A stretch of 64,000 bases of DNA from Woeseiaceae bacterium (GCA_021773115.1 JAJFKS010000031.1:1-64000), one strand, 5' to 3'. Numbered from the stretch's first letter, positions 23,353-31,815 are shown. Notes: a model not told the origin generated them from the letters alone. Program-made: numbers and translations.

Positions 23353-24267
23353 CTAGCTGGATATCGACTCCCACAAATCGGCCATAGAAGTTCTCATCTT
23401 GTCGAAAAATCCTTTGCCTGATTTTCCATCTTCTATTTTTTGTTGAATCTCTTTTAACTGTGCGTACAGGGGTTTGTATTCATCCTTGTCCCCATAGCCG
23501 AGCAGTTGCGCCATCTCGAGTTGGTTGCGAACGGCCGCCAGGTGATTCGATAACTCTTCGTTCTCAGCGTCCGTGCGCTCGCTGTTTTCTGCCAACTCCT
23601 CAGCGCGTTCCAGCAGTGCTTCGGAGCGTAAGACAGGCAGCGGCACAATATGGTTGGTCAACACCAATGTGTTGAGCGCGGCTTGCAAACCACTCTTCGC
23701 TTCCTCGATTTTTCCGGCATCAATTAATGGCGTAATGGCCTTAATCGCATCCGGGTAGGTGGCCAACGGAAGATTAGCGACCGTAATAAGCATTTCACTG
23801 CCCAGTCCATCGAGAATTTGGCGAGCCGTTTGTACTTTCCCGTCTTCGATGGCTTCCTCGGCACGATCAATCGCGGCTTCAACCGCCTTTTTCGTCCCGT
23901 ACAGATCGTGGGTTACGATCGAAACGTCCGTCGGTGCAAGCGCAAGACTCGGCTCCCGAGCAATGATGAGTTCGAGCTTTCCGGTCGTGACGGCCAGTGC
24001 TTCCAGGGCGTCGTCTACACGCTCCTCCTCAAGTGCCGTGAGTGCATCCTTGGTTTGCGCCAGGGCATCAACAGCCTCTTGCATGATCTTCTTACGGCGT
24101 TCAGCAGCCTGTTTATCCGTTTCAGACTGCACGTCCTGCTCGACGCTGTCGGTGGCTTCGGCAACGCCTCGTTCATCGATCGCCTCCTGCGCGAACACAG
24201 GGTTCACGAACGCGATCAGGAGCACACACCATAATGACAGCCATTTCTTTCCCATTGTCTTAATCAT
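23353..24267 (-). CDS. YfdX-family periplasmic protein
   Basis: This 304-residue protein has a signal peptide (MGKKWLSLWCVLLIAFVNPVFAQ) and an all-helical YfdX domain: EAVDALAQTKDALTALEEERVDDALEAL, LELIIAREPSLALAPTDVS, TARQILDGLGSEMLITVANLPLATYPDAIK and VPLPVLRSEALLERAEELAEN. YfdX proteins are acid- and heat-stress-linked, chaperone-like factors and are part of transmissible protein-quality-control islands. A GGAGGT ribosome-binding site supports the start. Its position next to two small heat-shock genes agrees with a stress role. Confidence 0.85.
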   Translation of the reverse strand: MIKTMGKKWLSLWCVLLIAFVNPVFAQEAIDERGVAEATDSVEQDVQSETDKQAAERRKKIMQEAVDALAQTKDALTALEEERVDDALEALAVTTGKLELIIAREPSLALAPTDVSIVTHDLYGTKKAVEAAIDRAEEAIEDGKVQTARQILDGLGSEMLITVANLPLATYPDAIKAITPLIDAGKIEEAKSGLQAALNTLVLTNHIVPLPVLRSEALLERAEELAENSERTDAENEELSNHLAAVRNQLEMAQLLGYGDKDEYKPLYAQLKEIQQKIEDGKSGKGFFDKMRTSMADLWESISS

Positions 24268-24408
24268 AGTTTAGACCTCCAGAATCTTCGTCTGTGTGTA
24301 GTTGGAGCATTGGCAGAACTCCAACCGGCTTGCTTATTGCATAGGGAGGTTTTCGATCCATTCAAGTCCTGACCGATAATGGCGCCGCAGTGCATCGTCC
24401 GAATTCCG

Positions 24409-24909
24409 CTATGATTCGACGCTGATACGACGCGCGCGCGCCGAACGTGATTTTGGCAGCGAGACGGTCAGTACGCCGTTTCGGTACTTCGCCTTCGCGC
24501 CGTCATCCTCGACGGGTACCGGCAGTCGAATGGCGCGCTCGAACCGCCCGTAGGCACGCTCCATGACATGGTACTGCCCTTTGGTCTCCTCGCGGGCCAG
24601 CTTCTTTTCACCGCGAACGACCAACACGTCGTCACGCACTTCAATATCGATATCGTCGGCCTCAAGCCCGGGAACTTCCAGCATCACCTGGACGCGATCG
24701 TCGTTGTCAGCAACTTCGGCTGCCAGCAGACCCCAGCGTGACGCACGTGTGACGATGCGGTCTTCGGCAGTCTCCACTTCGCCGCGTGAGGTTTTCGGTT
24801 GAAATCGTGTCAGTGCGTCGCCAGCCAGTTCACGAAGCTCGCGCCAGCCGTCAGCTACTGTGTCCCACGCCTTGGAAAGTCCTTGGCGCAATTGATTCAT
24901 TGTGCTCAT
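24409..24909 (-). CDS. Hsp20/alpha-crystallin small heat-shock protein (1)
   Basis: This 166-residue protein has an N-terminal helical arm (LRQGLSKAWDTVADGWREL) and an alpha-crystallin domain at about 70-160: VQVMLEVPGLEADDIDIEVRDDVLVVRGEK, then YHVMERAYGRFERAIRLP and YRNGVLTVSLPK. The C-terminus SARARRISVES contains the I-x-V-like anchor. It acts as an ATP-independent holdase for unfolding proteins. An AGAGGTG ribosome-binding site is present. A terminator separates it from the upstream hsp20 gene on the same strand, so it may have its own promoter. Confidence 0.92.
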   Translation of the reverse strand: MSTMNQLRQGLSKAWDTVADGWRELRELAGDALTRFQPKTSRGEVETAEDRIVTRASRWGLLAAEVADNDDRVQVMLEVPGLEADDIDIEVRDDVLVVRGEKKLAREETKGQYHVMERAYGRFERAIRLPVPVEDDGAKAKYRNGVLTVSLPKSRSARARRISVES

Positions 24910-24984
24910 GCTTATTCACCTCTGGTTGGTTTCGGATAGTGGGTGCATAGGGATGCGAGCGCTGCCTTCAAGGCGTTAGCGAAC

Positions 24985-25014
24985 GAAAAGAGGGGACCAG
25001 AGACATCTGGCCCC
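24985..25014 (-). terminator. Intrinsic terminator between the two hsp20 genes
   Basis: On the minus strand GGGGCCAGA pairs with TCTGG(T)CCCC, with one bulged base, and is followed by CTCTTTT. It lies about 50 nt after the stop of the 25064 gene. Confidence 0.6.
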
Positions 25015-25063
25015 CTCGGGGGGCGGGTGAGGGGGAGCACCCGCTGACGAACTATGTCGTTCG

Positions 25064-25501
25064 TTACGCCGCGACTTTAATACGGCGTGGCTGTGCTTTC
25101 GCCTGTTTGGGGATCGATATTTCCAGAACACCGTTGCGATCGCTGGCTTTGACATTGTCCGCATCGACGGTATCCGGCAGGATAAAACGTCGATGGAATT
25201 GTCCGTGGCCGCGTTCGCTGCGGCGGTTCACCATCTGTTCGCCCTCCGGGACCGGCGGTCGGTCGCGTTCACCGCTGATCGTCAACACACCGCTGTCGAG
25301 CGTGATCTCGACGTCATCGGGATTCACGCCCGGCACATCGACATAAAGACGGAAGCGCGAGTCGAATTCCTGAATATCGACCGTTGGCACCCAGCCAGCG
25401 GTAGCGCCGCTGCTGTCCGTGTCATCCCAATCGCTGAACAGGCGGTTAATCTGGTTCTGGAGTTCACCAACACCCCACGGATTGTATCGAACCATTTGCA
25501 T
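25064..25501 (-). CDS. Hsp20/alpha-crystallin small heat-shock protein (2)
   Basis: A small heat-shock protein of about 145 residues: MVRYNPWGVGELQNQINRLFSDWDD opens in the style of class A bacterial Hsp20, followed by the alpha-crystallin domain (FRLYVDVPGVNPDDVEITLDSGVLTISGERDRP, GQFHRRFILPDTVDADNVKASDRNGVLEISIPK) and a basic C-terminus (QPRRIKVAA). The ATG at 25501 sits 8 nt from GGAGGT, whereas the ATG at 25507 is too close, so 25501 is preferred. It is divergent from the RpoH-like gene, with 331-343 bp between them. Confidence 0.92.
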   Translation of the reverse strand: MQMVRYNPWGVGELQNQINRLFSDWDDTDSSGATAGWVPTVDIQEFDSRFRLYVDVPGVNPDDVEITLDSGVLTISGERDRPPVPEGEQMVNRRSERGHGQFHRRFILPDTVDADNVKASDRNGVLEISIPKQAKAQPRRIKVAA

Positions 25502-25562
25502 GATCATTCACCTCCTACTTTTTCGGTTTGCTATCTCGGCGAGTCACTGCTCGCCTGGATAC

Positions 25563-25591
25563 TAAATAAGGCATCGGGTCTGTGTTTCAAG
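25563..25591 (-). promoter_or_regulatory. Candidate promoter of hsp20 (2) with CTTGAAA -35
   Basis: CTTGAAA (minus strand, 25591-25585) matches the -35 element of RpoH-dependent promoters. A TATTTA lies 16 bp further on (25568-25563). The CCCCAT-type -10 of sigma-32 promoters is not clear, so the sigma factor is uncertain. Confidence 0.35.
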
Positions 25592-25726
25592 CCAAATACA
25601 GAAATATTTTTTACGGCTTCGTAGCAGCAAATTGTGTGCATGAAAGATCGTAAGTCCGCGGCCACCGGTCCCTGGCCAGCGCAATTCGTTTCCCAGAATA
25701 TGGAGCCACATTTTTGCTAAAACCCC

Positions 25727-25756
25727 CTTGAAATTCCTCTTCTTGATTGCTAAAAA
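25727..25756 (+). promoter_or_regulatory. Candidate promoter of the rpoH-like gene with CTTGAAA -35
   Basis: CCCTTGAAA ends at 25733 and a TAAAAA lies 17 bp after TTGAAA (25751-25756). The same CTTGAAA heptamer occurs on the opposite strand before hsp20 (2), which would suit joint or autogenous heat-shock control. No other feature is visible in 25508-25838. Confidence 0.35.
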
Positions 25757-25844
25757 TTATGGATATGGGGCTGGTCATATTCGCTCGGCCCACGAACTCA
25801 AGAGGATCTAATTCGCTGAAAAAATATTGAAAGGGGAAATGACG

Positions 25845-26759
25845 ATGTCTGCTACTGATTTGATCGCGCTACCGACGCCAGTCTCCAACTATAGACAATA
25901 TTCACAACTCGTCGAATCGTTTCCGCGGCTTGACGAAGACGAAGAACGCTCGCTCGCCGAGCGCCTGCACCGTGACAACGACCTGGATGCGGCGAGACAA
26001 CTGATTCTGTCTCATCTTCGCTACGTTGTTTACATCGCTCGTGGCTATAGTGGCTATGGCCTGCCGGCCGAGGACCTGGTGCAAGAGGGCAACATCGGGT
26101 TGATGAAAGCGGTCCAGCGCTTTGATCCCTCACGCGGCGTGCGCCTGGTCGCCTACGCGGGCTATTGGATTCGTGCCCACATTCATGACTTCATCCTGAA
26201 AAACTGGCGCATTGTGAAAGTCGTGACGACCAAAGCAAAACGCAAACTCTTCTATAAGCTCCGCAGTGAAAAACAACGCCTGGACTGGTTGAACTGTGCG
26301 GAAGCCGAGGAAATCGCCGACGCGCTGGATGTAAGCTCGGCTGATGTAGTCGACATGGAAGGTCAGTTGTATCTCAAAGACGAACCTTTCGACACACCCG
26401 TATCCGCATCCGATGACGAGTACCGGACACCCGAAGCCTATCTGGAGGGCCAGGATGCCTCGCCCGATATCCAGGTGAGCGAGCGCGAGTTTCTGAGTTC
26501 GGCCTCAGAGGCTCTGACGGATGCGCTCGAGGCGCTGGATGCACGCAGTCGAGACATTATTGAGTCTCGCTGGCTCGCCGAGGATGACAACAAACTGACA
26601 CTGCAGGCCCTGGGGGATCGCTACCAAGTCAGCGCCGAGCGCATAAGACAGCTTGAGAATGCGGCCATTCGGAGGCTGAAAGAGTTGATGGTGCCGCAGC
26701 TTGGCGTTGATCAATGCGAAGTCGGGTTGCCAAGAAGTCGAAGTCTCATCGCTGTCTAA
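25845..26759 (+). CDS. RpoH-type (sigma-32 family) RNA polymerase sigma factor
   Basis: Sigma-70 family protein of about 304 residues with RpoH hallmarks: region 2 (LVQEGNIGLMKAVQRFDPSRGVRLVAYAGYWIRAHIHDFIL), the RpoH-box-like KRKLFYKLRSEKQRLDW, and region 4 (LTLQALGDRYQVSAERIRQLENAAIRRLKELM). AGGGG at 25832-25836 is 8 nt from the ATG at 25845, favouring it over the ATG at 25839. It has an acidic insertion around 180-215 and differs from housekeeping RpoH in detail, so it may be a second RpoH specialised for this stress cluster; that needs the genome to confirm. Confidence 0.82.
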   Translation: MSATDLIALPTPVSNYRQYSQLVESFPRLDEDEERSLAERLHRDNDLDAARQLILSHLRYVVYIARGYSGYGLPAEDLVQEGNIGLMKAVQRFDPSRGVRLVAYAGYWIRAHIHDFILKNWRIVKVVTTKAKRKLFYKLRSEKQRLDWLNCAEAEEIADALDVSSADVVDMEGQLYLKDEPFDTPVSASDDEYRTPEAYLEGQDASPDIQVSEREFLSSASEALTDALEALDARSRDIIESRWLAEDDNKLTLQALGDRYQVSAERIRQLENAAIRRLKELMVPQLGVDQCEVGLPRSRSLIAV

Positions 26760-26774
26760 TGTGTCGGAGGTGAC

Positions 26775-27146
26775 ATGGAAAGCGACAATAACAGCGCGAG
26801 GCGCGAGGTGGGCGGCAACATCCTGTTGCTTCGCTGGGACGAATCAACTGTCGATCCCATGGTACGGCTTTTTGAGGGCGCCGGGTTTTTCGTCGACTCG
26901 TCTGTCGGCCGGCTTTCAGATGTAGAGGTCAAGAACTACGGAGCGATTGTGCACCTGGCCCGCACGGAGGAAGCACTGCTTAAGCACCTGGGGCAACTTC
27001 GCAACGAAATACAGGAAGACGAATGGGTAATGGTCGAAGGCGATGGCGAGGATGATTATCACTGTACCGTTCAGTTGACGGACCACGCCTCGACCAGTCT
27101 GCGTCTATTCGTACGCTGGCTCTGGGCTCAGGCAAACATTACCTAA
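26775..27146 (+). CDS. Hypothetical protein downstream of the rpoH-like gene
   Basis: This 123-residue soluble protein starts 15 nt after the sigma factor stop and has a GGAGG ribosome-binding site, so it is probably cotranscribed. I do not recognise the family. The pattern of strands and helices (NILLLRWDESTVDPMVRLFEGAGFFVD, KNYGAIVHLARTEEALLKHLGQL, EWVMVEGDGEDDYHC) is faintly like a receiver or small alpha/beta fold. A role in tuning the sigma factor is possible from position only. Confidence 0.65.
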   Translation: MESDNNSARREVGGNILLLRWDESTVDPMVRLFEGAGFFVDSSVGRLSDVEVKNYGAIVHLARTEEALLKHLGQLRNEIQEDEWVMVEGDGEDDYHCTVQLTDHASTSLRLFVRWLWAQANIT

Positions 27147-27273
27147 GCACACTCGCGTGACGCCACCCACGTGTAGGTTCCAGGTGGGCGTCAGATGCCC
27201 TTCGACTTTGACTTGAAACGCTACCGTTCATACCTATAAATTCAGTACCCCGACCCCAAAAGGAGGAACAACA

Positions 27274-27735
27274 ATGCAGATTTCCAGAGGCACCTTTTTG
27301 GGTGGCGCCGTGATTACGTTAGTTTTTCTGGCAGGCTGTGCCTCGACCACACCATCGACACAGACATCACAAAGACTGGACGAAATTCTAAGGGCAATGG
27401 CGGACAACTCCACAGAGGCAACGTCTCGACGTTGCCTGTCGACGTCCGTCTATAACAATGTCGATGTACTTGATGACCGCAGATTACTCTTCCGTGGCAT
27501 CGGTGACCGCGCGTGGGTGAACGAGCTGCGCCATCGATGCCCTGGATTGCGCTTGCGCGACACGCTGGTTTTCGAGCTACACACCAATCAGGCCTGTGCA
27601 CTTGATCAAGTCAGCGCTGCCGATCGCTTGTTTTTGTCTTTCAAACGCACCGGCCCGACCTGCACGCTGGGCGAATTTCAACCAGTGACGCCAGAACAAC
27701 TCACAATGATTGACGATGCTTTGCGGGATAACTGA
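27274..27735 (+). CDS. DUF6491-like lipoprotein
   Basis: This 153-residue protein has a lipoprotein signal (lipobox LAGC, Cys near residue 24). The body contains CLSTSVYNNVDVLDDRRLLFRGIGDRAWVNELRHRCPGLRL and a late CTLGEF motif, which matches the pattern of DUF6491 lipoproteins (C-------VLDD--ILF------Y-N-L---CPGL). Its four or five cysteines may pair in the periplasm. A perfect AAAAGGAGG ribosome-binding site precedes the ATG. Function unknown. Confidence 0.72.
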   Translation: MQISRGTFLGGAVITLVFLAGCASTTPSTQTSQRLDEILRAMADNSTEATSRRCLSTSVYNNVDVLDDRRLLFRGIGDRAWVNELRHRCPGLRLRDTLVFELHTNQACALDQVSAADRLFLSFKRTGPTCTLGEFQPVTPEQLTMIDDALRDN

Positions 27736-27770
27736 CTTGCGCCAACCTAAGGTTGCTGGGTCGCCACTTC

Positions 27771-27980
27771 TGGCAGTCATCCCCCACGAACTCGGACTGG
27801 ATTCCGAACTACATCGCCCCCGTGAATGCACTCGTCACTAATCACGGCGGAAAATATCTCGCCCGAACAGCCAGCCACGAACGCCTGGAATGCGAAGACG
27901 CGTCATTGCGTATCATTCTTGAGTAGCCTTCAAAGGAGGCCGCCGTGGCGCACTTCAAGGCTCGAACGGCTGGCGAATAA
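27771..27980 (+). pseudogene. Decayed copy of the DUF1330 gene at 46612
   Basis: The conceptual reading (DWIPNYIAPVNALVTNHGG then KYLARTASHERLE, DASLRIILE, stop, PSKEAAVA, HFKARTAGE) is nearly the same as the intact DUF1330 protein at 46612-46914. It has an in-frame stop at about 27923, a 6-bp deletion and a larger deletion removing the segment around MAFLSDPGYAP. The start region is not recognisable. Nucleotide identity is high over 27785-27960, so the duplication is fairly recent. Confidence 0.8.
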
Positions 27981-28002
27981 AAAAATAAACCTGACCCCAT
28001 TT

Positions 28003-28188
28003 TCACTTTTTCTTCGGAGTCCCCGGGCCGATAAAGAACCATACGATCAATCCGATAATGGGAAGCAATGCCACTACCAGGACCCAAATGAGCTTCCGGG
28101 TGTTATCTGCAGAGCTACCCAATATTTGCACTGCGGCGTAAATCAACAGTGCCAGATGAACCAGCGGCCAGATTCCCAGATTTCCCAT
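28003..28188 (-). CDS. PLDc_N-domain small membrane protein
   Basis: A 61-residue protein with two transmembrane helices (PLVHLALLIYAAVQILG and LIWVLVVALLPIIGLIVWFFIGP) matching the PLDc_N domain found at the N-terminus of cardiolipin synthases, here free-standing. It ends in a basic PKKK tail. It is the last gene of a minus-strand series. A membrane-stress role is common for such proteins but is not established. Confidence 0.72.
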   Translation of the reverse strand: MGNLGIWPLVHLALLIYAAVQILGSSADNTRKLIWVLVVALLPIIGLIVWFFIGPGTPKKK

Positions 28189-28243
28189 GCATTTTCTCCC
28201 TGTATCGTATTGCCGAATCGATGCGACTTATTGAATGACGATT

Positions 28244-28660
28244 TTAATCGCCCCAGAACTTCCACCACGGCTTCTTTTCTTTCGCTTTTCCTTCGCCCTC
28301 ACCATCGTCATTGTCCGCATGATCGTTATCGTCGTCGTCATTATGACTATCGTTGCCGTCTGATTTTTCGGCATCCATTATTTCTTTGCGCTGGTCGCGA
28401 CGATCGCGCATTTCCTGCGCCTTGTCATTGCCTTTGTCATCGGCGGCATGCGCTTTCGTGTGCGCATCGTTGAAGATCTCAGCCCGTTCCTCTTCACTCA
28501 TACCCTCGCGACGAGTGCTTTGTTCATTTGCGGCATCTTCTGCCTGGGTCCGCATCTCATCGGACTTTCCCCTGGCCTGATCGGCCTGCGCCGAACTTAG
28601 CGCGGGCATCAGCCCAAATAATGAAAACGCGGCAATCGCTAAAAGTTTCTTGCTGTTCAT
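28244..28660 (-). CDS. Secreted highly charged protein with WWKFWG C-terminus
   Basis: The start at 28660 (MNSKKLLAIAAFSLFGLMPALSSAQA) follows an AAAGGTGA ribosome-binding site. The mature part, about 115 residues, is almost entirely charged or polar, with an Asp-rich run (about 105-120) and a C-terminal KPWWKFWGD. Such proteins are recurrent in gammaproteobacterial genomes without assigned function. The composition suggests an intrinsically disordered periplasmic or surface protein, perhaps cation-binding; that is inference. Confidence 0.7.
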   Translation of the reverse strand: MNSKKLLAIAAFSLFGLMPALSSAQADQARGKSDEMRTQAEDAANEQSTRREGMSEEERAEIFNDAHTKAHAADDKGNDKAQEMRDRRDQRKEIMDAEKSDGNDSHNDDDDNDHADNDDGEGEGKAKEKKPWWKFWGD

Positions 28661-28719
28661 TTTGGTCACCTTTGTTGAAGCCGAGCGAGCCTATTAATCG
28701 AATAGGCCCGCTGCTGCTG

Positions 28720-30210
28720 TTAGCGCTTTGGATAGATGATGATGATCAGGACCCTGCGGTTTTCCTGCTGCCCTTTCAATGTGTGGCCGTATGACACGCG
28801 CCGAGTCTGACCGAAACCTTCCGCGGAAAGCCGCGAGCGTTCGATGCCAAACTTTTCGACCAGGTAATTCACCACGTTCTGGGCGCGAAGCTTTGAGACG
28901 GCCATCGCATCTTGGCGGCTTATATCCGTCTGGTTGGACTCTACGCCGGCGAAATCTGCGGAATGCCCTTCTACGATCGCAGTGACCTCGGGATTCGCTT
29001 TCAAGAATCTCGCCACCCTGGCGAGACCTTGCCGATATTCCGGTAAAATCCGGGCACTATCCCGGTCAAAGCCCATGTCCAAGGCCATGGTGACCCTGGC
29101 GGGCTCAACCGTGAGTCCCTCGATATCATCCGCACACGAGATGATGGCATTAATGCGCCGATTGGTACGACTGCCTTCCGTGGCGCTGTCTCTGGCGATA
29201 GGCCGAGTTTCTCCGTAGCCGACGGCTTTCAGTCGGGAAGACCCAACGTGGAGTTCATTGACCAGGTAGTTCACCACGCTGTCAGCGCGCCTTTGGGAGA
29301 GCTTCATGTTGTCTTCGGGCGTTCCGATATTGTCGGTGTGGCCTTCGATCACGGCCGTCGTGTTTGGGTATTTGTGCATGAAGGTGCCCACGACCGCGAG
29401 CTTCTCTTTCTCTTCTTGCTGTATCGCGTCACGGCTGATCTCGAACTCAATGTCGAGGACGCTGCAGTAACTCACCTCTTTCACCGGGACCGGCACGGGC
29501 GCAGGCGCTGCGGCTGGCGGAGGCGTATATGCCTGCTGGACGGGGGCTGGTGAGCTACCGAAGAACCGATAGACGAAGCCCAGCGAGAAAAGGTCGATGT
29601 CGCCATCGTTGCCGACCGCGTCGTCTATGCGATAGCGCTCCGCCTCGCCGCGCAGGCTGAATCGATCAGTGAAATCGTATTGAAGCCCCAGGCCGACCTT
29701 GTAGCTGGCTGCGCTCTCGTCGCCACCGACGGGTGCGAACACAGCCCCGGTCGCGCTATAGGAACTCTCGGTCTCTACGAACGTAAGTCCACCCCGACCA
29801 AACGCCGACAGGTTTTCAGTGAAGTGCAGAGTTCCGACGAGGTCGAAATTCAGTCCCTGAACTTTCGTGGTGTTGCCATTCAGCGTGCCGGTCGGCGTTG
29901 TGGCTGCGTCAAATCCGAATTCTCCAAGATCGAAATATCCGCCCTCCAGGGCAAAATTACGATTGAACTGATAGCCACCGAAAAGCTTGAAGCCCGTATC
30001 GCTGTCGTCGTCGTTGATCGAAACGCTGGTCACGCCCGAGGCCAGCAGCGCACTGGTGATCCGCTGGTCGTCGATGTCGGCCTGCGACTGTCCGATGTTG
30101 CCACCGGCGTACCAGCCGGACTCGTCCGCCAACGCGAGCGGGCTTGCGATCGCTGTAAGTGCAACCAGGACCAGAGTCCCGGAGGCGTTTGCCAATTTGA
30201 TAAGATTCAT
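28720..30210 (-). CDS. Outer-membrane beta-barrel protein with two tandem OmpA C-terminal domains
   Basis: About 496 residues (start at 30210, after GGTGGA). An 8-stranded OmpA-type barrel follows the signal peptide (GWYAGGNIGQSQADIDD through LFSLGFVYRFF), then a Pro/Ala hinge (PPPAAAPAPVPVPV). Two peptidoglycan-binding OmpA domains come next: the first with VIEGHTDNIGTPEDNMKLSQRRADSV and GSRTNRRI, the second with IVEGHSADFAGV, ISRQDAMAVSKLRAQNV and QQENRRV. Two OmpA domains in one porin is unusual. In the second domain the usual HTD motif is HSAD. It shares an operon with the DUF3494 lipoprotein upstream (28-nt gap). Confidence 0.88.
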   Translation of the reverse strand: MNLIKLANASGTLVLVALTAIASPLALADESGWYAGGNIGQSQADIDDQRITSALLASGVTSVSINDDDSDTGFKLFGGYQFNRNFALEGGYFDLGEFGFDAATTPTGTLNGNTTKVQGLNFDLVGTLHFTENLSAFGRGGLTFVETESSYSATGAVFAPVGGDESAASYKVGLGLQYDFTDRFSLRGEAERYRIDDAVGNDGDIDLFSLGFVYRFFGSSPAPVQQAYTPPPAAAPAPVPVPVKEVSYCSVLDIEFEISRDAIQQEEKEKLAVVGTFMHKYPNTTAVIEGHTDNIGTPEDNMKLSQRRADSVVNYLVNELHVGSSRLKAVGYGETRPIARDSATEGSRTNRRINAIISCADDIEGLTVEPARVTMALDMGFDRDSARILPEYRQGLARVARFLKANPEVTAIVEGHSADFAGVESNQTDISRQDAMAVSKLRAQNVVNYLVEKFGIERSRLSAEGFGQTRRVSYGHTLKGQQENRRVLIIIIYPKR

Positions 30211-30237
30211 AATAATTTCCACCGTTGATGCCCGGCC

Positions 30238-31815
30238 TTAAGGCGCGGGAACGTTAATGATTGTATCGACGAGTGTCACCGAGGCACCGAGCGACAGGAC
30301 TCTGCCATTCAGCGTCACGATCGTCGTGTTGCCAGCGGTGGAGAATGAGGCTCCAGCCTGGGTGATGATGGTTCCCTCCATGGTCCCGCCACCGGCGGCG
30401 TTGATCGTCGCGAAGCTGCCAACTGCCCAGAAGATATTCTTGGACTGGGCCCCGCCCGCCAGCACGATGCTTTGAGGAGCAGCGGCGCCTGGCCCGCCCA
30501 CGGTGAGCGTTGTCGCAATCTGGAACACCCAGGACGCATTTGAGTCGCCCTGCGCGTCAAGTGTCAGATCCCCGCCCTCGATCAGGAAATCCCCTCCGGG
30601 CGCCGTGTAGACGCCAGGCGCAAGGGTAAGGTTGGCAAGGTTCTGGCCCGGATTTGCACCCGGTGGCAGTCCCTGCAAGGCCAGATACGCGGCTTCCGCG
30701 TCGAGACGGGCATCGGTGGCGATGGTGCACGAGGCGGGATTCGGCGCTGAAGATGTCGGACCCGTGGTGGAATTCGTGCAGGTGTAAATGGTTCCGTTCA
30801 CCGTCCCGATGTTGGCTGGCGTTTCCGTATAAATATCCTGCGCATCGTGAAATCCGGTTACCGTCGACGTGGTTGTGGAGATGGTGCCGATGTCGCCGTT
30901 GATCTGGGTCTGGATGCCGGTGTTGGTCATCCCGGCGCTTCCGCCAAATACTCCGAACGGTTCCGCCGTAGCAAGATTGGCCGCGGGCGTCGGTGCACAC
31001 GGTCCTGTGCCCGTCGTAAAGGTCCATACGTTGTCGGCCGCCAGGGCATTGCCGGCCAGGTCCGTGACGCCGGTAGTGACCGTAGCAGTGTAATCGGTGT
31101 CGGCAAGGAGATCGTCGGTCAGATCGAGGGCGGCCACTTGGCTCGGCACATCATAGGTGACGAACCCTGCCAATACGGGACCCAGCGGTGGGCCCGTGAC
31201 TTGCAACGTAAAGTTGGCAATGTCGATCGTCGCCGGGTCCATCGCTTCGCTGAAGGCGGCGTTCACGTCACTCTGCAGGCAAACACCCGTTGATAGATCG
31301 ACCGGGTTCTCAAGCGTCACCGTGGGCGGCGTGGTATCCGGCGCGGCGCCGGTCGTAAATGTCCACACATAGTCGCTGGCTGCCGGCAGGGCGGCTTGAT
31401 TGCCCGCCAGAGCGTTGCCGGCCAGATCCGTGGCGGCCATGGTGATCGTTGCGGTGAACAGCGTGCTGGCCGGCAGCGCTGATGCCGGCGCAAAGCTTGC
31501 GGTCATCGCATCAAACGCGTAGCTCACGGTACCGGTCACGGTCGTTGTGCCAGGCCCTGTTACCGTAAAGGATGTTCCGGAAATCGTTGCCGGATCCATG
31601 TCTTCGGAAAATGTCGCGGTGATCGTCGCTGTATTGATTGCGACGCCGGTAGCGCCATCCGCTGGATCGGTGACCGTCACCCGAGGGCGTGTCGCGTCCG
31701 ACTGAATAGCGCTCTGGCCGAGAATCTCGTCGCGATCGCAGCCCGTTACCAGAACGCTCAGCAGAAGTGTCATGCACCAAATGGTGCATCGTGAATTGCT
31801 CTTGAACTTGTTCAT
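30238..31815 (-). CDS. Lipoprotein with Ig-like repeats and a DUF3494 (ice-binding-like) domain
   Basis: A lipoprotein of about 525 residues: signal ending LVTGC. Two SbsA/Big_5-type Ig-like repeats follow (PADGATGVAINTATITATFSE and PVDLSTGVCLQSDVNAAFSE, each ending VWTFTTG). The C-terminal domain reads FGVFGGSAGMTNTG, INGDIGT, DARLDAEAAYLALQ, LAPGVYTAPG and SIVLAGGAQSKNIFWAVGS, the DUF3494 beta-solenoid seen in ice-binding proteins and many adhesins. AAGAGG before the ATG at 31815 favours that start. Surface adhesion is more likely than ice binding outside cold habitats, but neither is shown. Confidence 0.85.
   Translation of the reverse strand: MNKFKSNSRCTIWCMTLLLSVLVTGCDRDEILGQSAIQSDATRPRVTVTDPADGATGVAINTATITATFSEDMDPATISGTSFTVTGPGTTTVTGTVSYAFDAMTASFAPASALPASTLFTATITMAATDLAGNALAGNQAALPAASDYVWTFTTGAAPDTTPPTVTLENPVDLSTGVCLQSDVNAAFSEAMDPATIDIANFTLQVTGPPLGPVLAGFVTYDVPSQVAALDLTDDLLADTDYTATVTTGVTDLAGNALAADNVWTFTTGTGPCAPTPAANLATAEPFGVFGGSAGMTNTGIQTQINGDIGTISTTTSTVTGFHDAQDIYTETPANIGTVNGTIYTCTNSTTGPTSSAPNPASCTIATDARLDAEAAYLALQGLPPGANPGQNLANLTLAPGVYTAPGGDFLIEGGDLTLDAQGDSNASWVFQIATTLTVGGPGAAAPQSIVLAGGAQSKNIFWAVGSFATINAAGGGTMEGTIITQAGASFSTAGNTTIVTLNGRVLSLGASVTLVDTIINVPAP

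Noticed and set aside
27155-27195. Terminator after the 123-residue hypothetical gene
   Set aside because: A bulged GACGCC(C)ACC hairpin is visible, but no T tract follows it, so it is not called.
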